Source of the DNA: Magnolia sinica
Lineage: Eukaryota > Streptophyta > Magnoliopsida > Magnoliales > Magnoliaceae
Assembly: GCF_029962835.1 (NCBI RefSeq)
Contig: NC_080579.1
Coordinates: forward strand, 79,811,959-79,875,958
Direction: 5' to 3'
DNA length: 64,000 nt
The notes beneath the pieces were generated by a model. That model had not been told where the DNA came from. It made no database searches and worked only from the letters and a program-made list of their open reading frames with translations. Made by a program: the position numbers and the translations under genes. Below are positions 45,736-57,616 of the stretch, piece after piece. How positions within the stretch are numbered: position 1 is the first letter of the stretch; each line of letters opens with the position of its first letter.

Positions 45736-47015
45736 CCATGCTGCCCATCTATTTTTGCAGTTCATTTTATTTTATTTTATTTTTTGTATGAGCCCAAAAA
45801 ATGAGTAGAAACATATCTCAAGTTTTGGAAAGACGCCTGTAAAAAACTTCTTAACGAACACCAAAGTTTTGAATCTAACTGATGTTTGATTTATTTATTT
45901 TACTTAATCCAAGTTTGTATAACAAAATGTTTTAAATATCATTATCGCGTAATGTATCGTGCCCTTAGGATATAGATAAATATCAGTTATCGCATGAGAT
46001 ATACCGATTGTATTGCGTAATGTATCGCTGTTGTTGGGAAACTTGAGAAATTGGTCAAATGTTTCAATGAATCTTCAGAGATTATTGAAAAACACATCAA
46101 TACACACTTAAAAATTAAAACATTACCAAAAAAAAGTGCGCATAGTAGGGGTTTTCTTTGTATGGGGTCTTAATAAATGTGCTTTCCAACTGAACTAATA
46201 AAAGTATTTTCAAAGTCCATTCATATAATTTATAGATCTTAGAAGACATGTATTGAAACATAAGCAATATATTCAAAAGCAAAAGAAGAATCACTAGATT
46301 GGTTTACATATATGTTTAATTTTGTGTTTGGATAAAAAGATTGCTACTGACCCATCTCTCCTAAATCTCGAAATCGAAGTTTCAAATCCATAATTTTTCA
46401 TGGAAATATGAAGAATCATAGATTTGTAACCATTTGACACTGGTTTAAAATGGTTTACAACAAAAACATAGGTGAAAAATGAAAATGTTAACTGAATTGA
46501 ATAGGTGGAATATATCGATACTACCTGTTATGGAAAAAATAAGGTGGTCCACGAAAAGAGGTCGAAGTAACAACCATCATGAATCAATGGGCCAAACTAC
46601 CCAAAAGAAAACTACTGGCTCGGAAGGGCCAACCATAAGGTAGGTCGGCCCAATCATAGGTCGGCATGACCTTCGACAAACTTCCCAAAACAACAGCCTA
46701 ATAAGGACCGTTAGGCTCGGCAAAGGAAGCTGAGGGCTGCTGGGATCAACGATCACAAGGACATCATAAGCCGATCAACATCGAGATGATACCGACCTAT
46801 TGAAAGCTTGGTACTACCTGCCTTCGAGGAATCATTTGTCTCAACCATCCGATCTTGCCTAATGGTCGAATGGACTTATCGTTTCCGACTAATGTTTGGT
46901 CTTATCAAAAGCAAACGTTTTGTGTACACTAGAAATCGGTGCCCACGCACTCTTGGCGAAATTATTATGGTTATTGTTGTGGGGGTGATTGGGCTGATTT
47001 GATTTGATGATGTTG

Positions 47016-48374
47016 TGTTGGAGTCGCAACTAGCTGCTTAATCTCATAATCCCGCAGTTGGCTAGAACCCATGGAATATGCAAGATTGGAGAAATCTGAA
47101 GACTCTCTTACCTTAGATTGATTCCTAGTCTGCGATCCGGGATTCTGAGTAAGGGATCTCGGTTACAAACAGGGAAGGTGTTAGGCACCCTCTTTGCACG
47201 TACAACTTGTACGATCTCTACTTAGTGTGGTAAACAAATCTCAAGGGATGAATGATTTGATTGGATTAGAACTACACACATGTGAGTTTCTGATGTAGAA
47301 AGATCGGAGATCTTGGTAAACCACAGAGCATACGTCCAAAAATATGTCTATAAAGCAGCTATGATGATGCTTATGCCAAAATGAAGAAAAGTTGATTAGA
47401 TTACTAGGAATTTCTAATGTGACTGGATCCGATGTACGGCAAGCCACAGAGCATACGTTCACTAGACATCTAGAAGAGCAGGAGGGTTGAGAAGGGAATA
47501 GATGTCATGATGAATGCTTTGTATATAAAATGAAATGATCTTTGGCTTACTCTTAAGATGGCTAGAGCATGGAATACACCATGGCCAATCTAGGCTAGAC
47601 TAAAGGGTTGAGATGGTTGAGGTGAGGCTAAGAAGTGGCTGGAAAATCAAGACTTTGGGGCTTGAGAGCTCCTCACCCTCACTTTCTTTCTCTCTTTCTT
47701 TCTCTTTCTCTCTCTCCCTTGGTTTGGTGTCCTGAAATGTGAAGAGGAGAGGGTTATTTATAGCCTTCTCCAATGGCAATGCTGTAATTATCGGGTTTGA
47801 GAGGCTTAAAAGCTGATGTGGTAGCTTCTAAGTGGTTGAGGAGAAAGGAACGCCACGTGGTGCACTCCCATTGGCTCTTGGGGTTGGTAAAGTGGTAAAT
47901 AGTGAAGGTTGGAGGGGTAATTCCATATGAAACTTGACTTTCAAGCACAAAGACAACTGTTGCTCGAAGGACACATGCGTCCGACGAGCGGAGGTAATCG
48001 GATTACCGCTCGAGCTAGGTTTGGTACGAAACTCATGTGGCTGGCTCCGCGCATGTTTTTTGAGAGGAAACGGTAGTTTGACTACCAAACTACCGTTCGG
48101 GTACAGTTTCTCCCAAAATTTAGCTGGTGGGTCCTTTTTTAAGTCCTAAGAGCGGAACAAAGTCCTTTTTGAATATTCATCTTGAAAATGACTCAAAATT
48201 AGCTCGATTATGACCTGAAAATGGCCCGAGAAATAGGTTGATTGTGGGTAAAGGTTTGGGTATGCTTTGACTCAAATGATGGCTTGTGATAGCTCAGGTT
48301 TGGTTGGGGTTTGGATCACAGTTCTCGGATTGTCATAGCTTTCTCAAGATATTAGCCTGGGTGGGGTGTGTACA
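47016..48374 (+). mobile_element. LTR-like insert (TGTTGGAGTCGC ... GGTGTGTACA)
   Basis: The start TGTTGGAGTCGCAAC, the GGAAGGTGTTAGGCACCCTC segment near 47175 and the end GGGGTGTGTACA match a recurrent plant LTR layout known to me. A pyrimidine-rich tract lies at 47685-47720. No target duplication was identified, so the boundaries are tentative. Confidence 0.35.
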
Positions 48375-48502
48375 CGGCCCGAAAATCTATGACATCCATG
48401 AAGATCTCCAGCGTATCAAGAGCCCTAAATGGAAAAAATCTCTAATAGTGTGATCTTCCCTCTAACAGTGAAGATCTTCCGCTCGTGTGATCTTCCCTCT
48501 CG

Positions 48503-48510
48503 TATAAATA
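48503..48510 (+). promoter_or_regulatory. TATA box of the solo LTR
   Basis: TATAAATA followed by GGGAAGCCCC. The position and context (CG before, GC-rich after) fit an LTR core promoter with transcription starting about 30 bases downstream. Confidence 0.5.
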
Positions 48511-49020
48511 GGGAAGCCCCTAGATGGTGAAAGGTACATAACTTATAAACCTAGAAAGATTAGTGACTCTTTTCCTTTGAACCATTTTTATAAAGATCCA
48601 GATCCCTGACTTAGGCATCGGAGAGTCCCCCGTATTAGTCAGGGTTTTCCTTTCGTCTTTTGTTTCTCATGTGCAGGTATTTAAGGGTTCAAGGAGGATC
48701 CATCGAAAAACTACATCAACACTACCTGTGTGTTTTGTATCACACATGGGGGGTACAGATATATCGTGGGATATATCAGTTGATATCGTCAATATTTAAA
48801 ACACTGGAATAACCTAATCAACAGGTTTGACGTCAAATAAACATTACAGTATGTCCTCGGAGGTTCTTAATGGTGGAAATTTAATAACTATGGTTTTCCT
48901 ATGTGTGTCCACCTGAGATTTAGATCTGCCTCATTTTTTTGAGCAAGCCCTAAACTGATCTGGAAAAATAGATGGATGCTGTGGATGAAACAGATGCATC
49001 ATATTTGGTGGGGGCCAAAG

Positions 49021-49762
49021 AGCAGTAACCACTAGCCACCTGCCTTATGTGGTAGGAAATTGCTGTCCACGTCCAAAAATGGTTCCATGGCTTCGTACGG
49101 GAATAAGGGCGTTGTTTTTATTTACGTCGACATGAAAAAAAAAAGAAAAAAAAGAGAGAGAGACTTCATATAGATGAGATCCACTTATCTAATGCACCAC
49201 ACCAGAAGGATGGATTTCCTTAAATTGAGTAAATTCCAAAACTTATATAGGCGTGCCCACTTAATTTAGAGGGTTTTGGCATGATTTCACAACGTTCACT
49301 TCGGTGTGGCCTAGATAACTCTTGGTTTAGACCGACTTTAGTGTCCATTGGACCGCCAGATGCATTCGATTAAGTAGAATTGATAACGGAACATACGCAA
49401 TAAAGATAACCACATATCCAACGAGTCAGATCAATCATTCGGGCCCTAGACATCATGAGATAGGACCCACAAACGATCAGGCAGCGATATACATACTGAT
49501 CATCTGCAGCACAAGATCAGGCCCATCCAACGGCCAAGATAGCTCATGACGAGCCCCAAATCACGGTAATCGCCATCAAAACGCTACAGGAGGAATAAGG
49601 GAACTGATCTCACCTCCGATGGATGGATCATTCTTCGAGGCCCTGATCGCAACTAGGCGGGCCCCACTTTCAGAACGAATGGATGCTCGACCTGCAACAT
49701 CGGGAAGGGCACCTCGCGCTTCACACTGGATCAGCAACAAGAATGAGGAAATCGGCTCTTAA
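49021..49762. other. Intergenic stretch
   Basis: No gene is seen. It has an A/G-rich run at 49135-49165 and otherwise mixed sequence. No TIR element was recognised. Confidence 0.5.
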
Positions 49763-50233
49763 CGTACTGAGTAAACTCTGTTGGGCCCACTGTGAATTCA
49801 TGTGGTTTATCCACGCCGTCCATCCGTTTTTTCAGATCATTTTAGGAGTTGACTCCAAAATTGAAGTATATCAAAATCTCAAGTACATCATACCAAAGGA
49901 AACGGGGGAAGCATTGATTTCTACCGTTGAAACCTTTCTAAGGCCCCAATGAGGGTTTTTTTTTTGTCATCCAAGTCATCCAAACTGTTCATTAGATCAC
50001 ACAGACATAGATGAAGGGAAAAAAAAAATTCATCTTGATCTAAAACTTCTGTGGGCCTCCAAGAACCTTTCAATGGTAGACTTCAATTCACTCATTTTCA
50101 GGTGGTGTGGTCCACTTAAGCTTTCGATATGATTAATTTTTAGTTTATAGCCCCAAAATTATATCATAAAACGGATGGAAAGAGTTGATACAATGCACGA
50201 ATGATGGTGGGCCCAGCGAGTTTACTCAGTACG
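49763..50233. mobile_element. Foldback element with TIR CGTACTGAGTAAACTC
   Basis: The left end CGTACTGAGTAAACTC is mirrored by GAGTTTACTCAGTACG ending at 50233. Inside are the standard arms: GGGCCCACTGTGAATTC, CCACGCCGTCCATCC, and their reverse near 50190-50215. No target duplication was recognised. A related terminus (AAGTTTACTTAGTACAATGG) occurs near 55213. Confidence 0.7.
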
Positions 50234-50363
50234 CTTAGTGTAAGTACGCAATCCACTTCCAAGAACGAGGATGAACAATGCAGGTAGCAAACTAGGGACT
50301 GTGCAATCAAATACAAGCATTCCCCAGGGATCTTCACACGGAAACGGATGGAATCATTCGTTT

Positions 50364-50889
50364 CCAAAACGGATTGGCTACCCCTGCCACCAGCCAATGA
50401 CGGATGGTCGGTGCTCTGTGGTCCCCACCATAATGTATGTTTTTCATCAATGCCGTTCATCTATTTTTAGAAATCATTTTATGGTATAAGACCAAAAATG
50501 AGTTATATCACAATCTCAAGTGGACCACATTACAGGAAACAGTGTTGAATGCACGTCGACCATTAAAAAATTTTGGGGGGCCATAAAAGTTTTGAATCAA
50601 GTTGATATTTATTTATTTTTCCCTTCATTGACCTATCAACAGATTGAATGTCAAATAAACAGTACAGGAGGCCCTTAGGTGGATTTTAATGGTGGATATC
50701 CAATCACTATTGTTTTCCTGTGGTGTGGTCCACCTGATATTTATCTCTCTAATTTTTTGGATCAAGCCCTAAATGATCTGTAAAAATGGATGAAGTGAAT
50801 GGATGAAACACATACATCATGGTGGGGCCCACAGAGCACCTACCATCAGCCACAGGGCTGATGGCAGGGGGAGTAGCCAATCCGTCTCC
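50364..50889. mobile_element. MULE-type MITE, same family as the copy at 60614
   Basis: The left end CCAAAACGGATTGGCTAC and the right end GTAGCCAATCCGTCTCC match the termini of the 60614-61152 copy, and the interior aligns along its length (GGTCGGTGCTCTGTGG near 50407). Its flanks do not show a clear 9-bp duplication, so it is an older or altered insertion. Confidence 0.75.
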
Positions 50890-50918
50890 GCTCCACACTG
50901 TCTTGTCTGATTATACGG

Positions 50919-52825
50919 TTTGGCTAGTTATCCCAACATTAGCCAGCCCAGATGGAGTAAAAGCTATGTGGGCCCCACCGTGATGTATTATATACACGCC
51001 GTCTGTCCATTTTAACAGTTAATTTTAGGGCATGCGCCAAAAATGAAGCAGATACAAATCTCAGTGCCACAAGGGCGGGTCCTGATCAGTTCGAATGGTT
51101 CAGATCTGTTGGGCTCCATTTCACAAAATTTTAGCAGTCAGGGGTCCAATGAGAACAAAGGTGGGCCCTAATCAATCTGGACGGCGCAAACTGCCTACTG
51201 GAAAGCCGATTTCCATGGGCCCAACACAAACAATTGAACAGTGGCACAAGCGATTTACTAACCAAAAGTAAAAAGGACGAAAAGGGGAATTCAAATCGGT
51301 AGCATGCAAAAGGAAAACAGAAGAATAAAATCCAATGGGGCAGCATTTTATAGAAACGGCCATCCATAGTGGGCTCCACCACATGAACCATTTGGATCGT
51401 CCAAAGGTGGACCCCACCAGCAAGAAATGTAGGCGCCAAGTTCCAATGCAAATAGGATTTTATACATTTCCTAAAAACTCGTCAAAAGCAGTAGTGCGGA
51501 TAGGCTGTGTTGAGGTAACGAGTCTTACCACATATAAACCTTTACAGGACGAGCTTCTTCTTTAACGGCCGCATCAGGACAACACCTGCAACCAAACCTC
51601 ACTTTAGTTACTAAAATCAACTTCACCCATTTCACTGCACAATAGAAAAGATTTAAAAACCGAAAACTTCTTCTTTTCATTTTTTTTTCTTTTAAAAAGA
51701 ACAAATACTAACAATGGCGATGAACTAGATAGCCCACGAACAGGGAGCATTCTCATCTGTTCCTTCAATGGAAGATTATCTACATCATCCACTGCCGAAA
51801 ATCTCAAAGGAGCGTCAGTGAAAATTCCATCATCAACTTCCCTCTTCACCATATATAATGCCAGTAGAAACCAGACCAATGCTTGCCAGTTACGCTCCGA
51901 ATGTCGAAATCAAACTCGTACATACAGCTTGCATCGACTGATATTTAGAGGCATTTCTCCATGCACAACGCTCTCTGGAATTAATACATTTTAAATATAG
52001 ACAGAATGAGTAAGGGCTTTCTCTTATTGTCGTTTTTTTTTTCTTTTGAACTTCTTCGAGAAACATTAAAGAGGTAAAGAGGAGCGAGAGATTGATTGGA
52101 ACTCGGAGCACTTTCAATAGCGAGGTGGCTATCGAAGGTGTTCTGTGAGCCCGGCATGATATATGTGTGTTTTATCCAAGCCGTCCATCTATTTTTTCAG
52201 GTCATTATAGAGCTCTAACCTAAAAATGAGTAATATCCAGATCTCAGGAGGACCACACCACAAGAAAACAGTGGCGATTGAATGCCCACCATTAAAAACT
52301 TCCTAGGGCTCATTGTACTGTTTATTTGTCATCCAACCTGTTGATTAGGTCAAGCACACCTGGATGAAGATAAAACACAAATATCAGATTAATCCAAAAC
52401 TTTTATGGCTCCTACCAAGTTTTTAACAGTGAGTGTTCAATCACCACTCTTTCCTGGTGTGGTCCATTTGAGATTTGGATCTGTATCATTTCTGGGCTTA
52501 CGACATTAAAAATGGATGGATGGCTTGAATAGGTTACATACTTCAGGGTAGGATCGAGACCGACAAAGCACTGTCAGCAGCCACCTCGGTACTGACACTG
52601 AGCAGGTAATCCGCATATAAAGGCAAGGCGTTTGCTCTTCTCTGAGGCGCCATCGATTGGAGGAAAGGGGCTGCCGGGCTGCTTTAGGAGCGGATTAGCT
52701 GTCAACCGGGAAACAGTTTATTGCTGTTACCTTTACCGTGTGGGCCCATCTTGATGCATTTATTTCATATCCACGCCGTTCATCTGTCTTTTCAGCTCAT
52801 TTTAAGGATGTTATGTAAAAACTTA
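50919..52825. repeat. Segmental duplication, copy 1 (lacks the MITE)
   Basis: It is colinear with 60118-62556 from TTTGGCTAGT to AAAAACTTA. It includes foldback pieces (50968-51070, 52135-52565, 52740-52825) and, on the minus strand, short open stretches at 51604-51879 and 51890-52117 that look like a decayed exon (WFLLALYMVKREVDDG, LRFSAVDDVDNLPLKEQ) of no family I know. 51432-51440 is the unoccupied GGCGCCAAG site. Confidence 0.85.
51604..51900 (-). pseudogene. Exon-like minus-strand fragment, unidentified, present in both duplicates
   Basis: An open stretch of about 90 codons contains ALVWFLLALYMVKREVDDG and DNLPLKEQMRMLPV. The second copy (about 61435-61600) has small deletions, including loss of six bases after GGCATTAT and base changes. 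The family is unknown, no flanking exons could be set, and it may be a captured gene piece or chance. Confidence 0.25.
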
Positions 52826-52919
52826 GGGTCTACTTGGGCGATGGGATTAGAAGGGATTAGGTGGGATGGGATTCATCTGGTCGTGTGCCAATTCCACTCC
52901 ATGTTTGGCAAGAATGGAA
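52826..52919. repeat. MITE-end-like fragment (GGGTCTACTTGGGCG)
   Basis: The wording GGGATTAGAAGGGATTAG and GGGATGGGATTCATCTGG resembles the GGGCCCGTTTGGA-type element end at 63805. It lies exactly between the first segmental duplicate and the 7.2-kb TIR block. Confidence 0.4.
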
Positions 52920-52994
52920 AAGAGAAATCTACGACCGTGGACCTCACCTTTTATCCATGGGATATTCTTGAAACAATACAAACTTAACATACTC

Positions 52995-54479
52995 ACTTAG
53001 ACCTCCTCGTACGGGTGACAAATTACAGGACGAAAATACCCTCCTTTTCACAGAAACAGATTGGTTACTCCGCTGCCAACCGCCAATGGCAGATCGTCAT
53101 GGTCTGTGGGCCCCACCATAATTTATGCTTTTCATCCATGCCGTCCATATATTTTTCCGGATCATTTTGTCGTATGAGACAAAAAATGAGGTATATCCAA
53201 ATCTTAAGTGTACCACATTACAGGAAATAGTGTTGAATGAGCGTCAACCATTAGAAATCCTCCCCCATCTAAGTTGGGGCCCACTGTGATGTTTGTGAGA
53301 AATCCTCCCCGTCGAAGTTCATTCATAGGGTCACAAAGACCTGGATGAAGATGAAAAACAAATTTCATAATGATCCAAAACTTGTGTAACCCCTAAAAGG
53401 GTTTCAATGGTAGACATTCAATTCCCCACTGCCTTTTACAGTGTGGTCCACTTGATAGCTAGATCTGTCTTATTTTTTACCTCAAGCCTTAATTCGAATT
53501 CGCCAAATAGATGGACGGTTTGGATATAACACATACCTCATAATGGGACCCACAAAAATCGGTGGGGATCACAACAAGGAAGAAAGAAAGGGAAAAAAGA
53601 AGAAGAAGAAGAGTAGGAACCAGCGAGTTGGGGTCGACCGGGTTGGGACCCGACGGATTATAACTGTAGCCAAAACTGTAGTGCTATGCACTTTTTTCTT
53701 TTTTTTCTTTTTCTTTTTTTTATTTTTTTTTATTTTTTACATGGAGAACGTTTTCTCCCTTACATTTTTCTATAATACATAATTATGTAAATATGTATAT
53801 ATAAGTATATAAAAATATTTTTCTATCTTTTAATTCATTTCGTTGTCTATTTATTTAACAAGCATATCTCCTAAACTAGAATGATTTACTTAACTTACCA
53901 CATATGATTTTGGGGTAGGAGAAGCTAATTTAGCCAATCAACCTAGTTATTTTTCAAGATTCCATTGGGTCATTGGTCGAAAATCCATTTCATTCAGTTC
54001 GTGGTCAATTTGAATCACTTCGTGGTCAAACTAGAAATTCAGTGGGGCAAACATGAAATTGAGCAAGGCAAACATGAAATTGAGCGGGGAAAACTAGAAA
54101 GAACTTCATTTTTATTATATTTCAAAATAGGACTTATTACATTAGTTTATTATATTTCAATTACGTGCTAATATTTTTGTTATTACATTAGTTTGTTATT
54201 TCAATTACGTGCCAATCCATTACGTGCTAATATTTTTGTTATTACATTAGTTTATTATATTTCAATATAGGATTTGTTATCTATGATTTTATTAATTATA
54301 TACGTGATTATTCATCATAAAGAATTTCATTTTTTTCTTTAAAAAACTAAGCTAAAATATAGGACTACTCCTTTAAAAAGTCATGTAGCATAGCACACAG
54401 TCTATTTGGGAGAGAGAAATCCGGCATATCTTGTTAGCTTGAGTCCTTGAAAATGACGTGGACAAATGAGACCCGACAT
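52995..54479. repeat. Direct duplication inside the TIR block, copy A
   Basis: It is colinear with 56018-57509: the same start (ACTTAGACCTCCTCGTACGG), a foldback element, GGGGTCGACCGGGTTGGGAC, the long AT-rich part with TATATATAAGTATATAAAAA, and the end GACAAATGAGACCCGACAT. The two copies are 3.0 kb apart start to start. Copy A uniquely has a small 21-bp array at 54027-54098. Confidence 0.85.
54027..54098 (-). repeat. Small 21-bp minisatellite array (3 units)
   Basis: Units of GGGGCAAACATGAAATTGAGC type, present only in copy A of the internal duplication. Same unit family as the four larger arrays. Confidence 0.75.
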
Positions 54480-55100
54480 TTGCCCCGGTATTTTTCTTGT
54501 TTGCCCCGCTCATATTTCAGTTTGTCTCGCTGTTTTTCTAGTTTGCCCCGCTCATATTTCAGTTTGCCCCACAGTTTTTCTTGTTTGCCCCGCTGTTTTT
54601 CTAATTTGCCCCGCTCATATTTCAGTTTGCCCCGCTGTTTTTCTAGTTTGCCCCGCTCATATTTCAGTTTGCCCCGCTGTTTTTCTAGTTTGCCCCACTT
54701 ATATTTCAGTTTGTCCCGCTGTTTTTCTAGTTTGCCCCGCTGTTTTTCTAGTTTGCCCCGCTCATGATTCAGTTTGCCCCGCTCATATTTCAGTTTGCCC
54801 CGTTGTTTTTCTAGTTTGCCCCGCTCATATTTCAATTTGCCCCGCTGTTTTTCTAGTTTACCCCGTTATTTTTCTAGTTTGCCCCGCTCATATTTCAATT
54901 TGACTCGCTATTTTTCTAGTTTACCTCGCTCATATTTCAGTTTGCCCCGCTGTTTTTTTAGTTTTTCCCGCTCATAATTCAGTTTGCCCGCTCATAATTC
55001 AGTTTGCCCGCTCATATTTCAGTTTGCCCCGCTGTTTTCATGGTTGCCTAACTCATTTTCATGTTTGCCCCGCTGAATTTCTAGTTTGCCCTGCTCAATT
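54479..55100 (+). repeat. 21-bp minisatellite array 1, about 29 units
   Basis: Two unit types alternate irregularly: TTTGCCCCGCTGTTTTTCTAG and TTTGCCCCGCTCATATTTCAG. Because 21 is a multiple of three and the unit has no stop, several frames stay open for the whole array. The predicted repeat peptides (VCPAVFL, LPRSYFS, KYERGKLEKQRGKL) are artefacts of this. The array begins exactly where duplicate copy A ends. Confidence 0.92.
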
Positions 55101-55389
55101 TCCCGTGGTATGATCCACTTAATCTTTTGATATGCTTCAATTTGGGGGCTAAACCCCTTAAAATAAATGGAAAAACGGATGGACGGCGTGGATATACTAC
55201 ATACATTCAATGTAGGCCCAACTAAGTTTACTTAGTACAATGGGAGCATACTGACTAACTTAGTACGCAATCCGATTACGCTTGTTACGCCCCACAATAG
55301 TGTTTTATTTATAATACATCATGTTCATCGGATTATGTAATACCCTTTCGTTTTCATCGCAATATGTATACACCAAAACCTCATATGTG

Positions 55390-55750
55390 GAAGGGAACCT
55401 AGACATTGAGGGAGGGAACCTAGACATTCAGCGGGACAAACATGAAATTCAGCAAGGGAGACATTAAATTCAGCAGGGAAAACATGAAATTCAGTGGGGA
55501 AAATATGAAATTGATCGGGGCAAACTTGATATTCAGCAGGGGAAACATGAGATTCAGCAGGGCAAATCATTAAATTCAGTGGGGCAAACTGAAAAATCAG
55601 CGGGGGAAACTAGAAGATCAACGGGGCAAACTAGGAAATTAGCGAGGAGCAAGGGAAACTGGAAAATCAGCGGGGCAAACTGGAAAATCAGCGGGGCAAA
55701 CTAAAAAAATGAGCGGGGCAAACATGAAAATGAGCAGGGCAAACTTAACA
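55390..55750 (-). repeat. 21-bp minisatellite array 2, reversed, degraded
   Basis: Units of GCGGGGCAAACATGAAATTCA type, opposite in orientation to array 1. They are more diverged, with occasional length changes. Confidence 0.85.
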
Positions 55751-56017
55751 AATAATTTCGTGGCTTGAGCCGAAAAATCTAAACATACCTAATGTTCAAA
55801 TGGACCACACCACATGAAATTTTGAATTGAACTTCTAATGTTGATCATTTCTTAGGGGCCACAGAAGTTTTGGATCAAGCTTATAATTGTGTTTTCTATT
55901 AATCCATATCTGTATGATCTTATGAATAGGTTTGATAACAAACAAACATCACTGTTGGGCCAACTATGGTTTCGGTGGTAGAAATCATTATGCCCACTAT
56001 TTCCCGTGGTATGATCC

Positions 56018-57509
56018 ACTTAGACCTCCTCGTACGGACGACAAATTTCAGGACGAAAATACCCCTCCTTTTCACATAAATGGACTGGGTCGTCGGTGGT
56101 CTGTGGGCCCCACCATGATGTATGCTTTTCATCCATGCCGTCCATATATTTTTCTGGATCATTTTATGGTATGAGACAAAAAATAAGTATGAGACAAAAA
56201 ATAAGGTATATCCAAATCTTAAGTGTACCACATTACAAGAAACCATGTTGAATGAGCATCAACCATTAGAAATCCTCCCCCATCTAAGTTGGGGCCCACT
56301 GTGATGTTTGTGAGAAATCTTCCCTGTATAAGTTCATTCATAGGGTCACAAAGACCTGGATGAAGCGGAAAAACAAATTTCATAATGATCCAAAACTTCT
56401 ATAACCCCTAAAAGGGTTTCAATGGTAGACATTCAATTCCCCACTGCCTTTTTACAATGTGGTCCACTTGATAGCTAGTTCTGTCTTATTTTTCACCTCA
56501 AGCCTTAATACGAGTTCGCCAAATAGATGGACGGTTTGGATATAACACATACCTCATAATGGGACCCACAAAAATCGATGGGGATTACAACAGAAAAAGA
56601 AAAAGAAAAAATGAAAACGAAGCCAGTGAGTTGGGGTTGACCGGGTTAGGACCCGGTCGACCGGGTCAGAGAACAAAAAAAAATAAAAATGCAGCCAGCT
56701 AGTTGGGGTCGACTAGGCTGGGACACGGTCGACCGGGTCAGAGCTTGAACTGTAGTGCTATGCACTTTTTTCTCTTTTTTATTTTTTTATTTTTATTTTT
56801 ATTTTTTACATGGAGAACATTTTCCCCCTTACATTTTTCTATAATACATAATTACGTAAATATGTATATATAAGTATATAAAAATATTTTTCTATCTTTT
56901 AATTCATTTCTTTATTTATTTATTTAACAAGCATATCTCCTAAACTAGAGTGATTTACTTAACTTACCGCATATGATTTTGGGGTAGGAGAAGCTAATTT
57001 AGCCAGCCAACCTACCTAGTTATTTTTCAAGATTCCATTGGGTCGATGGTCGAAAATCTATTTCATTCATTTCGTGGTCAATTTCAATCACTTCGCGGTC
57101 GGGTTGGATCGAGTTGAAAGTCGGGTGGGTTGGTTCGAGTTAGTGCTCAACCCTAACCCAACCCAACCCAATCTTGGGTTAGAAATTCTCAATCCAAGCC
57201 CAACCCAAGAGGGCTCGACAAGTTGATTGGGTTGGTCGGGTGTATACGTGCTAATATTTTTGTTATTACATTAGTTTATTATATTTCAATATAGGACTTA
57301 TTTTTTGTATCTATGATTTTATTAATTATATACGTGATTATTCATCATAAAGAACTTCATTTTTTTCTTTTAAAAACCAAGCTAAAATATAGGACTACTC
57401 CTTTAAAAAGTCATGTAGCATAGTACGCAATCTATTTGGGAGAGAGAAATCCAGCATATATTGTTAGTATGAGTCCTTGGAAATGACTTGGACAAATGAG
57501 ACCCGACAT
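56018..57509. repeat. Direct duplication inside the TIR block, copy B
   Basis: This is the partner of 52995-54479. At the point where copy A has the small minisatellite array, copy B instead has about 150 bases of GGGTTGG/CCCAACCC-rich sequence (57098-57245). Its left edge falls inside a foldback element at GGTATGATCCACTTA, a phrase also found at 55105-55125. Confidence 0.85.
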
Positions 57510-57616
57510 CACTAGCGTACCTTCTACACAAACAATCCACACTCAATTATAATTTATAAGTAACTAATATATTGATCGGGTTCGGGTTAGGTCGGGCAAC
57601 TTAAGACCTCAACTCA

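Larger units (their letters stand above)
46526..48721 (+). mobile_element. Solo LTR, probably Tat-type, with 5-bp target duplication CTACC
   Basis: It starts TGTTATGG and ends CATCAACA. CTACC is directly outside on both sides (46521-46525 and 48722-48726). The right part has a TATA box (48503-48510) and a GACTTAGGCATCGGAG motif near 48609 that I associate with Tat/Retand LTRs. The centre (about 47016-48374) looks like a further LTR-like insert. No internal coding region is seen. Confidence 0.7.
45924..48808. mobile_element. TIR element with TGTTTTAAATAT ends, flanked by ATAAC
   Basis: The left end AAAATGTTTTAAATATC and the right end, reversed, TCCAGTGTTTTAAATATTG are inverted matches. ATAAC is on both sides (45919-45923 and 48809-48813). 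Both subterminal regions have repeated TATCG/CGATA words (45950-46030 and 48760-48790). The interior is occupied by a later solo LTR. No transposase is seen. Confidence 0.55.
45736..49020. mobile_element. Second foldback element, split by a 2.9-kb insertion
   Basis: The left half (45736-45918) ends in ACTTAATCCAAGTTTGTATAAC. The right half resumes at 48809 with ATAACCTAATCAACAGGTTTGACG and ends in the usual AAATAGATGGATGCTGTGGATGAAAC...GGTGGGGGCC. Joined, they make one ordinary copy of the family. Confidence 0.6.

Noticed and set aside
54434-54977. Long overlapping open frames on both strands with repeated VCPA, LPRS and KYERGKLEKQ peptides
   Set aside because: They are direct translations of a stop-free 21-bp tandem repeat; length and openness follow from the unit, not from coding constraint.
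57140-57185. Telomere-like interstitial repeat (CCCTAACCCAACCC)
   Set aside because: Only one CCCTAA unit is present; the rest is CCCAACCC, so it is not a telomeric array.
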